The notes: generated by a model from the letters alone, not told the origin. Positions 36,333-49,777 are shown, counted from the first letter of the stretch. The stretch: DNA of 64,000 nt from Annona cherimola (GCA_030490835.1 CM059971.1:52624012-52688011); one strand, 5' to 3'. Program-made: numbers and translations.

Positions 36333-39300
36333 TGTGGCACCTCGAATCGGGGTGCCTAGAAGCCTTACTCCGTGACCATTTTTGATTGGTAAACGTGACT
36401 CAGGATTACTGCCCTGATCATGCGGCGGGTTCTTATTTGGATCTCGTCCAAATTTTTTTTAATTTCTTTTATCCATCATCATTTCATGTCTTTGTATTCC
36501 ACACCATTCATCTTACAAGTGACAATACACTTGTATTCAGTTGTAGATATCATTCATAACATATTAACTTGTCTCTTCTACATTAAAGGTCTTCTTGACC
36601 TAACATGTCCTTTTCATTCCATGTCAATAACAAGGATCCATCAACTCTTAGCATGCAAGCACATATCTTTTAAGGCATTCCTTGTCTCAGTCATATCATA
36701 TCTATACAAGACATTTTACATCTTTTACCTTCTCAATCATATAATACCTATGCAACGTATCTTGAACATATGTACTAACAGTACCATATACCTTAGGGCA
36801 TTCGTTCATGCTTCCACATACAAAAGATTACAAACCTTTGGAATTTTTTTTCCTTTCTAAGCGAGAACATGCCTTTCATAACTTGAATTTTCCTTGCACC
36901 TGTCTAAGGGGGAAAAACAAAACATGAGTCGAAACTCAATAAGCAAGCATCTTTCATTTTTGTTTAAATGCATTTCTCTCCATTCGATAGGAGACACTTA
37001 GCAAGTGATCAACTACCGATGAAATAGAAACCTTTTCATAAACCATTCATGGAAACCTTTCATAAACCATTCAAGAAAATCATTCATGTAAACCATTCGT
37101 AAATGCATTTCTCTCCATTCGATAGGAGACACTTAGCAAGTGATCAACTACCAATGGAATAGAAACCTTTTCATAAAATCTTTCATAAAACATATGCTTG
37201 CAAACTTAACATGTAAACCTCTTTTTCATAGACATAAAAACATTTTTCATAAAACTTCCTTTCTCCAAGGACATTCTCATGTCCTTAAAATATTTTCCAT
37301 AAAACCTTTTCAAAACAAGCAATTGCATCATGCATTACGTTTCTATCCGTCTTATAGGTGACACTTACGAAGTGATCGCCCTTTCCTCCTTAGGAGCGAA
37401 ACCCTTTCATAAGATAACCCGCTAGCTGGGCAGCTATCCGTTCCTTCTTCAATTTCAGAGAGGGCGCCGCCGGCATTTCGCCTTTTCAAACGACTTGGCC
37501 TATGTAGAGGGGGCCCACTTTGCAACCCCATCCGGTCTGCATATCCTTTACAGTAGACCTAGTCCATAATCCATGTGCACACTTCTCATCCACATTCATA
37601 TGCTAGCATGATTTTATAAAACAACACAGACCACAGTCTGTGTCCTTTTTTGAAAACTTGATGCTAGCATGCTTTTATAAAACTAATACAAACCTTAGTC
37701 TGTATCCCTTTCTAACTTGAAAACTGGGCACAACCCAAGTTAACAAGTTCTATACTTATAAATATTTTGTAAGAATGGCCAACTTAAAAATAAATTTGGA
37801 AACATTTATACAACATTTTTATAAATCATTTGAAATATTTGAAGATAGCATTTGAGCAATACTATTATCAAAACATTGCTAAAATGGTTGTAAATAATGA
37901 TAAAATAATTTTGAAAACATTTTAAAATTTTTGAAAACAAAAGACTTCTTGAAAATATTTTTCTTCCCATTTCTGGGTTTTAATGAACAAAGGATATATA
38001 AACATCATTTTCCCATCTAGTATCATATATATTGTCCGCATGACACATTGTTTATTTCTATAAATATAAGCTTACATCATCCTTTGATCATTACCGTTAC
38101 TCAAATCATTTTGTACAATCGGTTTATCACTTGACCTTTCTTAAAATCTCCTTTTCAAAATATTCAGTAATTTATTTCAAATTCATTTGACAAAATCAAA
38201 TATTATTTAGAAATCAAAGTTTTCTTTTCTCCATCATGATGCAACCATTTCCACATTTCTCCATACTTTCATAAGGATTTGCTTACAATGAAGCAATTCC
38301 AACATATTCCAAGGTTGCAACATAACAGCATATAAAATCACATTTTAAAAAGGTTTGCTTGCTTACCTTGCTTGCTTAGCTTTCCGTCTCGCTTATGTCT
38401 TTGTCTTTGCCTATACATATAAGAATGACATAACATTCATATACTTTCTTTTGCTTGCATTCAACTCAGATTTCCAACCTATTTCCATTATCTTTCACAA
38501 CCCACTTGAATTTCAAGTCGGTTGTACATGCACATCATAACTTATGCATTATACTATTCATTTCACCATATTTTTAATACCCATTTTTAAGGTATCATTC
38601 CCATATACCATAACAGATTCATTAGTCATTCATTTGACATCATATGAAAGTTTATTACTTCCACTTATCATTTTTCACATATTTTTCACATTTCGCACAT
38701 TGTGCTCATTCTTAAGAACTTAGTTGATGTCTTAATCCTCAAATATTAATCTCAAATTTTCTTCAAAATCATGCTGTTCACTGTTCATAGTTACTGTTCA
38801 AAATCACTGTTCATAACTACTGTGGCAGATTACTGTTCAGAGCGTTGAAAGTTACTGTTCATGGGTTCTAAAAATTGATATTTTTTTCGAAAATAAAAAT
38901 ACCATGACATAGCTCTTAGTTAGTATATCATGGAAAAATTCATGAATTTTGAATTTATCATCATTTACTTGGCCAAATAAATCATTTTCTTCATATACTA
39001 AAATTCATCATAATTTCACTTAAGCTTAATCCTTAAATTCAAAAATCATGAGATCAATATATCATCATTCCAACATCATAACTATCATAAAAATTCATCC
39101 CAAATCATCATTTTGCAATATTGGAGCATTATTTACTCATTTTATACATGATCTTCCTAAATGCTCTATTTGCGCTCCAAATGTTTGATGTTTTGGCATA
39201 ATTCCAATTAAGCAGCATAAATATACTTATTTTCTTATGCTTAGGCATTATCTAAGAAAGGTTTTACCCTACTTAACATCCAAAATAAATTTGGAAAGAA

Positions 39301-40311
39301 TCCTCTTACCTGAAGTGAAGATATCCTTTCTCCTTTCTAACTTCGTTTCCTTCCTCTCTAAGGCTAAAAAACGAATTTGGGAGGTGGGAGTGCTTGCATT
39401 TTTCAACCTTGAGATTGGTTGGGTGTGCCTTGGACGCTCCCATGCACCACTATTTATAGTTTTGCATTTTTCATAAAATTATAATTTACCCCCTTGCTTG
39501 AGGTACTTAATTCTAAATATTTTTTTCCCAATTTCCATGATTTGTCTTGAGAAATGTGCAGCCCCCCTAGATACTGTTCACTCCACCCTAGCTAGCCTAT
39601 TTGATTAATAATTTTTGATTTATTAAAAATCATATTTTTAAGCTAATTAAATCTCAACCGTTGATTCTTGATGAGGATGATTTTAGGCCATTGAATTTTG
39701 GCCCCAAAAGTCCTCCCCCTTGCATGCCCCTGCCCCCCTTGGAGTTTGTGCATTTAATTTTTTATTATTTAATTAATTAAGTTGAACTGAAAGTCAAACC
39801 TAATTTAATGAAAAAGTAAATTTGCTTTTTGATCCTCAAATGACGTTAAATCTTGACCCTTAATCCATAGTTTTTGATAGATCTTGGATCACTCATCATG
39901 TTCATCATAACATTTTGGCTATCCATAAAAAATTTCACCTTAATCCGACGTCCGAATTGCAAATTATGAATTTTTCTTCTTTTTTTCTTCAAAACCACCC
40001 TTAAATCCGAAATTTTTTTAAAAATTTAAAAAGCATTACTATTCCCCTTTTGTCTTTTAGTGGGAAGCTTTCTTTTTCGTCTTTTATGATTAAGTTAATC
40101 CAAAGTGATTAACTTAATATATTCCTTAATCCCATATTTACTATTGACATTTCACTATTCATCCGAATTAACATTTCATAATTAACTATTTAATCCTCTA
40201 ATTCCACATATTGAAAAATTATCATCAATATATTTCATATAAAGATTAATATATTACCTAGGGTTTATAACCCTAGGGTTTCATACATGGTCCTAAAATC
40301 GGGGTTTCGCA
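36333..40311 (-). mobile_element. Inner element 3' LTR
   Basis: 3979 bp, TGTGGCACC to GGTTTCGCA. It contains internal duplications of ATTCGATAGGAGACACTTAG with TGATCAACTACC (36975 and 37117), the GC island near 37460, and an ACTGTTCA-repeat tract at 38774-38866. Its 38097-39868 core is almost identical to the partner LTR. The zinc-finger-free frames inside are chance. Confidence 0.95.
38774..38866 (+). repeat. TACTGTTCA-type short repeats in the inner LTR
   Basis: The word CTGTTCA recurs about seven times in 93 bases. The same block lies at 44914-45006 in the partner LTR. Several copies close together could be a binding-site cluster or a slippage product. The function is unknown. Confidence 0.75.
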
Positions 40312-42475
40312 ATCCTCCCCCCTTATAACAGGTTTCATCCTCAAACCTATTACATTTCAATTATCGGGGGTATTGCTCATATAAAATAGTTAATATTATC
40401 ATCTTTCTCCAATACTTCAATGGCTCACTACGCTTCCACTACGCTACTCTGTCTTAGTGGCATTTTTAGCCTTGGTCCAATAGACTTATCACTTGTCTCT
40501 ATTGTCTCCTGTTTCTTGTTTCCATAAACCAGTAAGGGTCCTTATCATTCTTTCTAATCTCATTTCTTATAAACATTATAGAGAAATTATCTCTCTCGTA
40601 CCTATCTTTCAATCACATCAGAAAAGAATTCCGGCAATCATTCTTGCCTTCATTTTTCTTCATTTATCTACCATTCCTTGCTATGATATACCAACTTTTG
40701 TGGTATCATATGTATAATCTTCTTTTCCTTCCATACATGCTAACTAGTCATGTTTTGCTATATCTTTCTGCAATAATTTGCAGAGAGTTCCTATCAACTA
40801 TAGCTATCGGTTGAGTTGACCTTTCTTACTCCTTTCTTTCCCTATACCAGGTTCCTTGGTCCTTAGGGTTAAGTTACCCTTGCCCTAATTACATATGTTC
40901 ATTACCAACATGTGTTATATCCTGGTGTCCTATTGGAAGATATTTCTTATAAATTCTTTCAGATTACCTTATTTGATTATGACATAATAGCCATTAGGGT
41001 TTTCTGTCACTCATATGCATTGTCAATCAATGCTTTGGACATTACATAAGATTACATGTTCAAACCTTGAATATTTTCTTAGTTTTAGTCATCCACTGCT
41101 CAGCTTAAATAAAATCTGATTTATCTGAGAACTTAGGTGGATACTGAGTTAGACAGACATTGATAACCTTTTCATTTGCTTCTATCTTTCTATTATCAAC
41201 CCTTAAGAGTTTGGGTACCAGGTTAAAAATTATTACCTGTACCGGTCCGTCATTTCCATCTTCATCTAATTGGTCTTGTTGGGTATTTTCCAAAGGCCTT
41301 GTATTATTCTTCTGTCTGGGCCACTCAATCTCGAGTGGCCTACTGCATAGCGTCCTCTACAACTGCAGTTGTCGTTTCCTCCGCTCTTTCTACCTGTGTG
41401 GTGTTACCTGTAACGATAGTACCTCCAAATTTCAACTCAGGGTTTATATTGACTTGTCGTTGATGAGTCATTTGAACTTACTTGTCCTCTTTGCCCTGAT
41501 CATCCTACTTCCTATTGACTCATAGATTCATCATTTAGAACTGCCTTTCCTTGTTGATAGGCATGTATAGAAAACAACATGTAAAATCACATTAATATGA
41601 TCTTCTCTTATCATAAAACAATTCATATCATACATAGTCAATATGATCATCTTTGATCATATAATCATCATTCATAGTTAATTATATAATCTAGAAAGAT
41701 CAATGACCTTTCCTTTTTCATATGTACTTAGCATTTGAATAAAATCAAATGCACTTATATTTTCATAACATCAAACATCATACATTAGGAGTAAAAAAGA
41801 AACTCCCTTTTTCCTACCTTTCTCAGTTCTATCTTCGCTTTTCATGGTGTAAGGTTGCTTTTCCTTATACATACAGATTATACCTACATAATCTATCATT
41901 TTATCAAAACCATAAATTCTAAACCAACAATCACTTAGAAAGTTGGTGCCTTGGTGCCTATCATATGACCGCCAGGTGCCTTCCATATGTCTGTCATGGC
42001 GTCGCACCTTAAACATATATATCATATAGCACAGTCTTGTGCTATCTTACGGAGGTATAGTTTACCTTAGGTAAGGGGGGTCTCCTACCTTCTATCCTTT
42101 GTCTTCTCTTAGATTCTCCTACCTCCTTCTTCATCTCATTGTCCTCATATCATTTTTCCTTCATATACCATCCAACCATGAAATATAGCAACTAGCTACA
42201 TTTCCTTAAATAGCCGTATCATTGTGTCATAATGACACACAATATAAGATAATATATATCGTATATGTCTTATAATTTTTAATCTACCTCTTTCATCATT
42301 TTCCATTTAACTTCTATATGTATCTATCAATCCTTGCTAAAATATCATTCTTGTGATATCAAATCTTTTCTTACCTCACCTATTTACCAATCCATGCTCT
42401 GATACCAACTTCTGTGGTATCATACCTATCCTTTCATCATCATTTATTTTCTCCTTCCCATGCCTATTCACCAAT
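40312..42475 (-). pseudogene. Interior of the inner element with gag remnant
   Basis: On the minus strand a 62-codon open piece at 41105-41293 ends in TQYPPKFSDKSD. After a stop, AEQWMTKTKKIFKV follows near 41040-41100. Together these are the gag entry motif seen in the outer element. No protease, RT, RNase H or integrase is present. The rest is AT-rich without frames, so mobility would have needed proteins from another element. Confidence 0.7.
42394..42409 (-). other. Extra tRNA-Met-type primer-site copy
   Basis: Minus strand reads TGGTATCAGAGCATGG. It lies 82 bases further inside than the LTR-adjacent site, within a local duplication of CACCTATTTACCAATCC...CTTCTGTGGTATCA-like sequence. Confidence 0.6.
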
Positions 42476-42491
42476 CCTTGCTCTGATACCA
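42476..42491 (-). other. Primer-binding site of the inner element
   Basis: Minus strand reads TGGTATCAGAGCAAGG, five bases from the LTR boundary at 42497. This is the tRNA-Met-type site and sets the element's orientation. Confidence 0.9.
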
Positions 42492-42496
42492 TCTTC

Positions 42497-45400
42497 TATG
42501 GTGCCCCAAACCGGGGTGCCTAGAAGCCTTACTCCGGGACTATTTTTGATTGGTAAACGTGACTCAAGATTATTGCCCTGATCACGCGGCGGGTTCTTAA
42601 TTGGATCTCGTCCAAATTTTTTTTCATTTCTTTTATCCATCATCATTTCATGTATTTGTATTCCACACCATTTATCTTACAAGCGACCATACATTTGTAT
42701 TCAGTTGTACATATCATTCATAACATATTAACTTGTCTCTTCTACATTAAAGGTCTTCTTGACCTAACATGTCATTTTCATTCCATGTCAATAACAAGGA
42801 TCCATCAACTCTTAGCATGCAAGCACATATCTTTTAAGGCATTCCTTGTCTCAGTCATATCATATCTATACAAGGCATTTTACATCTTTTACCTTCTCAA
42901 TCATATAATACGTATGCAACGTATCTTGAACATATGTACTAACAGTACCATATACCTTAGGGCATTCGTTCATGCTTCCACATACAAAAGATTACAAACC
43001 TTTGGAAATTTCTTTTTCCTTTCTTAGCGAGAACATGCCTTTCATCACTTGAATTTTCCTTGCACCTGTCTAAGGGGGGAAAAACAAAATATGAGTCGAA
43101 ACTCAATAAGCAAGCATCTTTCATTTTCGTTTAAATGCATTTCTCTCCATTCGATAGGAGACACTTAGCAAGTTATCAACAGCCGATGGAATAGAAACTT
43201 TTTCATACACCATTCATGGAAACCATTCATAAACCATTCATGTAAACCATTTGTAAATGCGTTTCTCTCCATTCGATAGGAGACTTAGTAAGTGATCAAC
43301 TACCAATGGAATAGAAACCTTTTCATAAAACATATGCTTGCAAACTTAACATGTAAACCACTTTTTCATAGACATAAAAACATTTTTCATAAAACTTCCT
43401 TCCTCCAAGGACATTTCCATGTCCTTAAAATATTTTCCATAAAACCTTTTCAAAACAAGCATATGCATCATGCATTACATTTCTGTCCGTCTGGTAGGTG
43501 ACACTTACTAAGTGATCACCCTTCTCTCCTTAGGAGAGAAACTCTTTCATTAGATAGCTAGCTAGCTGGGCGGCTATCCGTTCCTTCTCCCATTTCAGGG
43601 AGGGCGCCGCCGGTATTTCGCCTTTTCAAGCGACTTGGCCTATGTAGAGGGGGCCCACTTTGCAACCGCGTCCGGTCTGCATATCCTCTACAGTAGATCT
43701 AGTACATAATCCATGTGCGCACTTCTCATCCACATTCATATCCTAGCATGATTTTATAAAACACCACAGACCACAGTCTGTGTCCTTTTCTGAAAACTTG
43801 ATGCTAGCATGCTCTCATAAAACTAATACAAACCTTAGTCTATATCCCTTTCTAACTTGAAAACTGGGCACAACCCAAGTTAACAAGTTCTATACTTACA
43901 AATATTTTGAAAGAATGACCAACCTTAAAATAAATTTGGAAACATTTATACAACATTTTTATAAATCATTTGAAATATTTGAAGATAGCATTTGAGCTAT
44001 AATATTTTCAAAACATTGCTAAAATGGTTGTAAATAATGATAAAATAATTTTGAAAATATTTTAATATTTTTGAAAACAAAAGACTTCTTGAAAATATTT
44101 TTCTTCCCATTTCTAGGTTTTAATGAATAAAGGATATATAAACATCATTTTCCCATCTAGTATCATATATATTGTCCGCATGACACATTGTTTATTTCTA
44201 TAAATATAAGCTTACATCATCCTTTGATCATTACCATTACTCAAATCATTTTGTACAATCGGTTTATCACTTGACCTTTCTTAAAATCTCCTTTTCAAAA
44301 TATTCAGTAATTTATTTCAAATTCATTTGACAAAATCAAATATTATTTAGAAATCAAAGTTTTCTTTTCTCCATCATGATGCAACCATTTCCACATTTCT
44401 CCATACTTTCATAAGGATTTGCTTACAATGAAGCAATTCCAACATATTCCAAGGTTGCAACATAACAGCATATAAAATCACATTTTAAAAAGGTTTGCTT
44501 GCTTACCTTGCTTGCTTAGCTTTCCGTCTCGCTTATGTCTTTGTCTTTGCCTATACATATAAGAATGACATAACATTCATATACTTTCTTTTGCTTGCAT
44601 TCAACTCAGATTTCCAACCTATTTCCATTATCTTTCACAACCCACTTGAATTTCAAGTCGGTTGTACATGCACATCATAACTTATGCATTATACTATTCA
44701 TTTCACCATATTTTTAATACCCATTTTTAAGGTATCATTCCCATATACCATAACAGATTCATTAGTCATTCATTTGACATCATATGAAAGTTTATTACTT
44801 CCACTTATCATTTTTCACATATTTTTCACATTTCGCACATTGTGCTCATTCTTAAGAACTTAGTTGATGTCTTAATCCTCAAATATTAATCTCAAATTTT
44901 CTTCAAAATCATGCTGTTCACTGTTCATAGTTACTGTTCAAAATCACTGTTCATAACTACTGTGGCAGATTACTGTTCAGAGCGTTGAAAGTTACTGTTC
45001 ATGGGTTCTAAAAATTGATATTTTTTTCGAAAATAAAAATACCATGACATAGCTCTTAGTTAGTATATCATGGAAAAATTCATGAATTTTGAATTTATCA
45101 TCATTTACTTGGCCAAATAAATCATTTTCTTCATATACTAAAATTCATCATAATTTCACTTAAGCTTAATCCTTAAATTCAAAAATCATGAGATCAATAT
45201 ATCATCATTCCAACATCATAACTATCATAAAAATTCATCCCAAATCATCATTTTGCAATATTGGAGCATTATTTACTCATTTTATACATGATCTTCCTGA
45301 ATGCTCTATTTGCGCTCCAAATGTTTGATGTTTTGGCATAATTCCAATTAAGCAGCATAACTATACTTATTTTCTTATGCTTAGGCATTATCTAAGAAAG

Positions 45401-46452
45401 GTTTTACCCTACTTAACATCCAAAATAAATTTGGAAAGAATCCTCTTACCTGAAGTGAAGATATCCTTTCTCCTTTCTAACTTCATTTCCTTCCTCTCTA
45501 AGGCTAAAAAACGAATTTGGGAGGTGGGAGTGCTTGCATTTTTCAACCTTGAGATTGGTTGGGTGTGCCTTGGACGCTCCCATGCACCACTATTTATAGT
45601 TTTGCATTTTTCATAAAATTATAATTTACCCCCTTGCTTGAGGTACTTAATTCTAAATATTTTTTTCCCAATTTCCATGATTTGTCTTGAGAAATGTGCA
45701 GCCCCCCTAGATACTGTTCACTCCACCCTAGCTAGCCTATTTGATTAATAATTTTTGATTTATTAAAAATCATATTTTTAAGCTAATTAAATCTCAACCG
45801 TTGATTCTTGATGAGGATGATTTTAGGCCATTGAATTTTGGCCCCAAAAGTCCTCCCCCTTGCATGCCCCTGCCCCCCTTGGAGTTTGTGCATTTAATTT
45901 TTTATTATTTAATTAATTAAGTTGAACTGAAAGTCAAACCTAATTTAATGAAAAAGTAAATTTGCTTTTTGATCCTCAAATGACGTTAAATCTTGACCCT
46001 TAATCCATTATTTTTGATAGATCTTGGATCACTCATCATGTTCATCGTAAGATTTTGGCCATCCATAAAAAATTTCACCTCAATCCGACATCCGAATTGC
46101 AAATTATGAATCTTTCTTCGTTTTTTCTTCAAAACCACCCTTAAATTCGAAAATTATTAAAAAGTTCAAAAAATATCACTATTCCTCTTTTGTCTTCTAG
46201 TGGGAAGCTTTCTTTTTCGTCTTTTATGATGAAATTAATCCAAAGTGATTAACTTAACATATTCCTTAATCCCACGTTTACTATTCATGTTTCACTATTC
46301 ATTCGAAATAATATTCCATAATTAGCTATTTAATCCTCTAATTCCACATATTGCAAAAAATATCATCAATATATTTCATATAAAGATTAATACATTATCT
46401 AGGGTTTATAACCCTAGGGTTTCATACATGGTCATAAAATCGGGGTTTCACA
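42497..46452 (-). mobile_element. Inner element 5' LTR
   Basis: 3956 bp, TATGGTGCC to GGTTTCACA (the first dinucleotide is TA instead of TG). It carries the GC island near 43612 and the CTGTTCA tract at 44914-45006. It aligns to the partner LTR at a constant offset of 6140 through the core 44237-46008. Confidence 0.95.
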
Positions 46453-47319
46453 CCTTAATCCACAGCTGACCTAGGCATATATTTTATGTGTAAAAAAATC
46501 ACAAAATTCCAATTTAGTGGCTGTTTGGACGTCCCATGTGTGCCACCCAAGCTACCCTCTCTTGAGCTAGTGTATTAGCTCATTAATCAGCATTTATTTC
46601 TCAGATAATTGCATGGATTTTTCTACTTTTAATAATTCATAAAATACCCTGCAATCGAGCTCCTTTTGACACCTCATTTTTGTCCTTATTCATTTAATTA
46701 TGTTACTTATCTTTAACATAAATGCTAATCACTTTATGGTGCAAAAGTCAAAAGAGTTGATCCCAATTTCGTGTAGGCCGAATCCCATCATTATTATCTT
46801 GATTGAATCCTTTCATAACCTTGATCTCATAATTTTAACCGTCCATTTCAAATTTCATCTCAATCCGACTTTTCTAGCTCAAGTTATGATCAATTGAAGT
46901 TATCTTTGAATTCTGGACGGTGATGATCAATTATCATCAAAATTTTCATAATCTAACTTTCCCATGCGATTAAGCACAAAATTATGTGCTTCCACCTCAA
47001 TTTTCATCTTAATCCGCCTTATAGATGTCAAGTTATGAATTTTTCTACATTTTCCAACTTGACTCTATAATTAGCCTCCTAATTTCCATTAGTCACGTTA
47101 TGGAATTTAACTAATTTTTCATGGCACGCTAATACTTTTTAATCTTCATTAGACCACTTTAATCATATTGACCCATTTCGACTTAGAGTGATTGATTTTT
47201 ATCATCATTCATAATCACTGACCTAATTGCAACAAATCATCAAATTCGTAATTCAATTCAATCATACATGAATCATTCAAATGCATATACATGAATCCTA
47301 TGTGATTTAGGGTTTCATA
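46453..47319 (-). mobile_element. 5' LTR of the outer Gypsy element, piece 2
   Basis: Continues exactly where piece 1 stopped (CCTTAATCCACAGCTG) and aligns with 27464-28347. It ends GGGTTTCATA at 47319, next to the GGGAT duplication. Confidence 0.9.
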
Positions 47320-48251
47320 GGGATCGACTTAAACTGCTATTTTTTTCGCTAGAGTTGAAATTGTGGACACGTGAGCAGAAAAAATCGCAACCAAAGTTGA
47401 CTTTGCATGAGACTTAGGTTAAATCGCAACCCAAGTTGACTCAGCATGTGATTTGGAAAACTTCAGGCCTTTGATGAAGAACGCGAAGAAGTCAAGTCGC
47501 ATCCTAAGTTGACTCTGATGTGTGACTTGGCTAAAGTCCTACATAAAGTCAATTCAACTATGTGACTTGGGAAATTCAGGTGCAAGGATGAAGAATTTTA
47601 AAGTTCCAAGCGTACAATGGATACTAAAGTCACATACCCAAGTTGACTCTACCTGCGACTTGGGTCAAGTTGCAAGTCAAGTCAACCCTAGTACATGACT
47701 TAGACACAAAGGAATTCAAAACATGCAAAACTGAGCTCAAAGATCAATAAATCAATGTTAGGCAACTCATACCTTGAGAAGTTTAAGATAACACCACAAG
47801 TTGAAGGTCAATTCGCAAACAAGTGAAGACTAAAATATATGACTTAATGAAGAGAAGAATATGTCCCAAGGTTGAAGAAAAATTGAGTCAAAGAAGAGCT
47901 AAAATATGAAGATATTAGAGCACAAAGGTCTATCCGCTCATTTTACAAAGACTTAAAATTCCAAAGAACATATTACAGAGTGAAGTCGTAACCCAAGTCG
48001 ACTTCACTTACAATTATGACTTCATTTGCAACATGGGTTAAGTCATAAACCAAGTTGATCTCAAGATTGGAACTTGGAGTTGAAGACAAGGAGAAAATCT
48101 CTTAGAAAGGAAATGTGTGGATTGAAGTTGCAACCTAAGTTTACTCTAGCCTACGACTTGGGTGAAGTCGCATCCGAAGTTAACTCCAGATGCAACTTGG
48201 ATCATAACGGTCGAAAAATTCAAACGTTTGCGCATTTAATGTGCTCCACCT
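47320..48251 (+). mobile_element. Copia 5' LTR, piece 2
   Basis: Opens with the GGGAT duplication. It is built of repeated words such as CCCAAGTTGACTC and GACTTGGGT, matched in the 3' LTR (53135-53960). It stops at the CACCT duplication (48247-48251) where a solo LTR inserted. No genuine frame. Confidence 0.8.
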
Positions 48252-49772
48252 TGTAACGCCCCATTCATAAAAATACTCAATAACTAATCAACGGCGCTAC
48301 ACAATCTAAGAAAAATTCGGCAGCATCTCCCCATAACATACAAGGGATTATATGGAATACATGACCTGATATTCATAACATTTCCATCTGTAACATTCAA
48401 TCCTATTTATATACTTGCATCTTCATATAATAAGAACATTCATATAGAAGAAAATCATTACATATTTTCCTTACACAACAAACAGATATAATAGTCATGC
48501 ATATGTGCATCAACAAGGATTATAATCCAATCTGAAATACCAAATACATTATAGTTGTCAAAGCGAATCCGCCTAAGTAATTGTCTACATATATGATTAT
48601 CAAAAGAGCACAAGTCTAAAAGAACTGAAATCAACATATTGTGCTAGGGTCTCTCATGTTTGATCTTCAACTTGTCCCATCCTTAAGTTCCCCTTCTGAC
48701 CTGCGATCTAAAAGCACAATAACAATGATATGAGTCTAAATAGACCCAGTAAGTAGATAGTGGTTAGCACAAAGTGCAAATAAGCATAATGATGGATACT
48801 CATACAGTGATGAAGCTAATACACATGGGTCCAATACCCACTCCCAAAATCGTATACATATAACCATACACACAAATTGACCAACACAACCAATCATCTA
48901 CTCATGTCCATCAAGGGCCATGAACAACCCTCTCCTCATGTCAATCAGGGGCCATGAACAACCCTTACAACCAACTATTTGAGATAACGCATCATACATA
49001 ACAGACAATGAAACACATCGCAAACCACGCATACAACATCAACACAATTCAGATTCAACACATAGATCTGTCACACAAGCATTTTATCAAACACATGATA
49101 GGTGCGAAATGAAAGAACCTTCAATTCATACTCTCGATTGGGGCAAATCAATTCACGTCACATTCCAACAATATAACAACTGCTAAGAAGTCTTTTCATC
49201 ATAGAAATCACGCATTCAAAGTAAATTCACCATGAACCCTAACTGTTACGAACTCTACGCCTAATACCATGGAGTCGTTAGAAGCTATACATTCCCTCTA
49301 GCCTCGTATCGTGTTTAACATAAAATTTCATCACTAAATCGAGAAGGGGCGACATCTACTTACTTGAATCGAAATTTTCCCCAAAAAACAGTGCTCCAGA
49401 CTTAGACGGAGAGATTCGGAACTTCCACGATTCGAGTCGATGATCCTCAAACAGTCGGTAGAGCTTCCTTGAATGAATCCGTGGCTAGCCCGAACTGAAT
49501 GGTGGAGAAAGAAGAGAAGACGCAGAGAATGGAAAGAGAAGAAGAAGGAAGATAGCCGGGTACGGGATGAAAAAAAATGAACCCTAGCGCGCGCGGGCTT
49601 CCTTGGAACGCTAATCATACATGCACATATGCACTATACATCTCCTAAATGTCGTGTCCATGTATGTTATGTATCCATTAATATCGTAAAATTCTTACTA
49701 GCATGTTCATAAGTTACCTCATAAATAGAGAAAAGTTATAATAAAAATAGAATAAAATACCTGGTCCTCACA
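48252..49772 (-). mobile_element. Solo LTR of a Gypsy element, duplication CACCT
   Basis: 1521 bp, from TGTAACGCCCC to GGTCCTCACA, flanked by CACCT at 48247-48251 and 49773-49777. The 3' Copia LTR has the unfilled site (CACCT at 53973-53977). There is no internal region, so it is the product of recombination between two LTRs. It contains two copies of CATGTCCATCAAGGGCCATG-like sequence (~48905 and ~48937), shared with the LTR at 17298-20124. The minus-strand frame at 49334-49618 is chance. Confidence 0.9.
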
Positions 49773-49777
49773 CACCT

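Larger units (their letters stand above)
36333..46452 (-). mobile_element. Inner Gypsy-type LTR element, internally deleted
   Basis: A 10.12-kb element with two ~3.97-kb LTRs (36333-40311 and 42497-46452) and a 2.2-kb interior. A purine tract lies beside the left LTR (minus-strand AAGGGGGGAGGAT, 40312-40325) and tRNA-Met-type primer sites beside the right LTR, so it reads on the minus strand. Only gag traces remain inside, so it is non-autonomous. LTR ends TGTG...TTTCGCA and TATG...TTTCACA. It sits in the 5' LTR of the outer element. Confidence 0.95.
24206..47319 (-). mobile_element. Outer Ty3/Gypsy (Tekay-like chromovirus) element
   Basis: A minus-strand LTR retrotransposon flanked by GGGAT. 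The 3' LTR is 24206-28347. Gag-pol relics run from 33285 down to about 28395. The 5' LTR runs from about 33655 to 47319 and is interrupted by the inner element at 36333-46452. Without that insert the element is about 13.0 kb. The chromodomain-like C-terminus after integrase and the CxxC...H..C gag knuckles point to the Tekay/Del lineage. The primer site and the first ~610 bases of the 5' LTR's inner end are missing, so it cannot be active. Confidence 0.9.

Noticed and set aside
36420..36860. 146-codon frame (with a near-copy at 42650-43027) as a duplicated hypothetical gene
   Set aside because: Both copies are inside the paired LTRs of the inner Gypsy element, on the strand opposite to its transcription. 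Duplication reflects the LTRs.
38355..39476. Identical short frames repeated at 44495-45616 as conserved small proteins
   Set aside because: Their identity follows from the near-identical LTR core, not from selection on protein.
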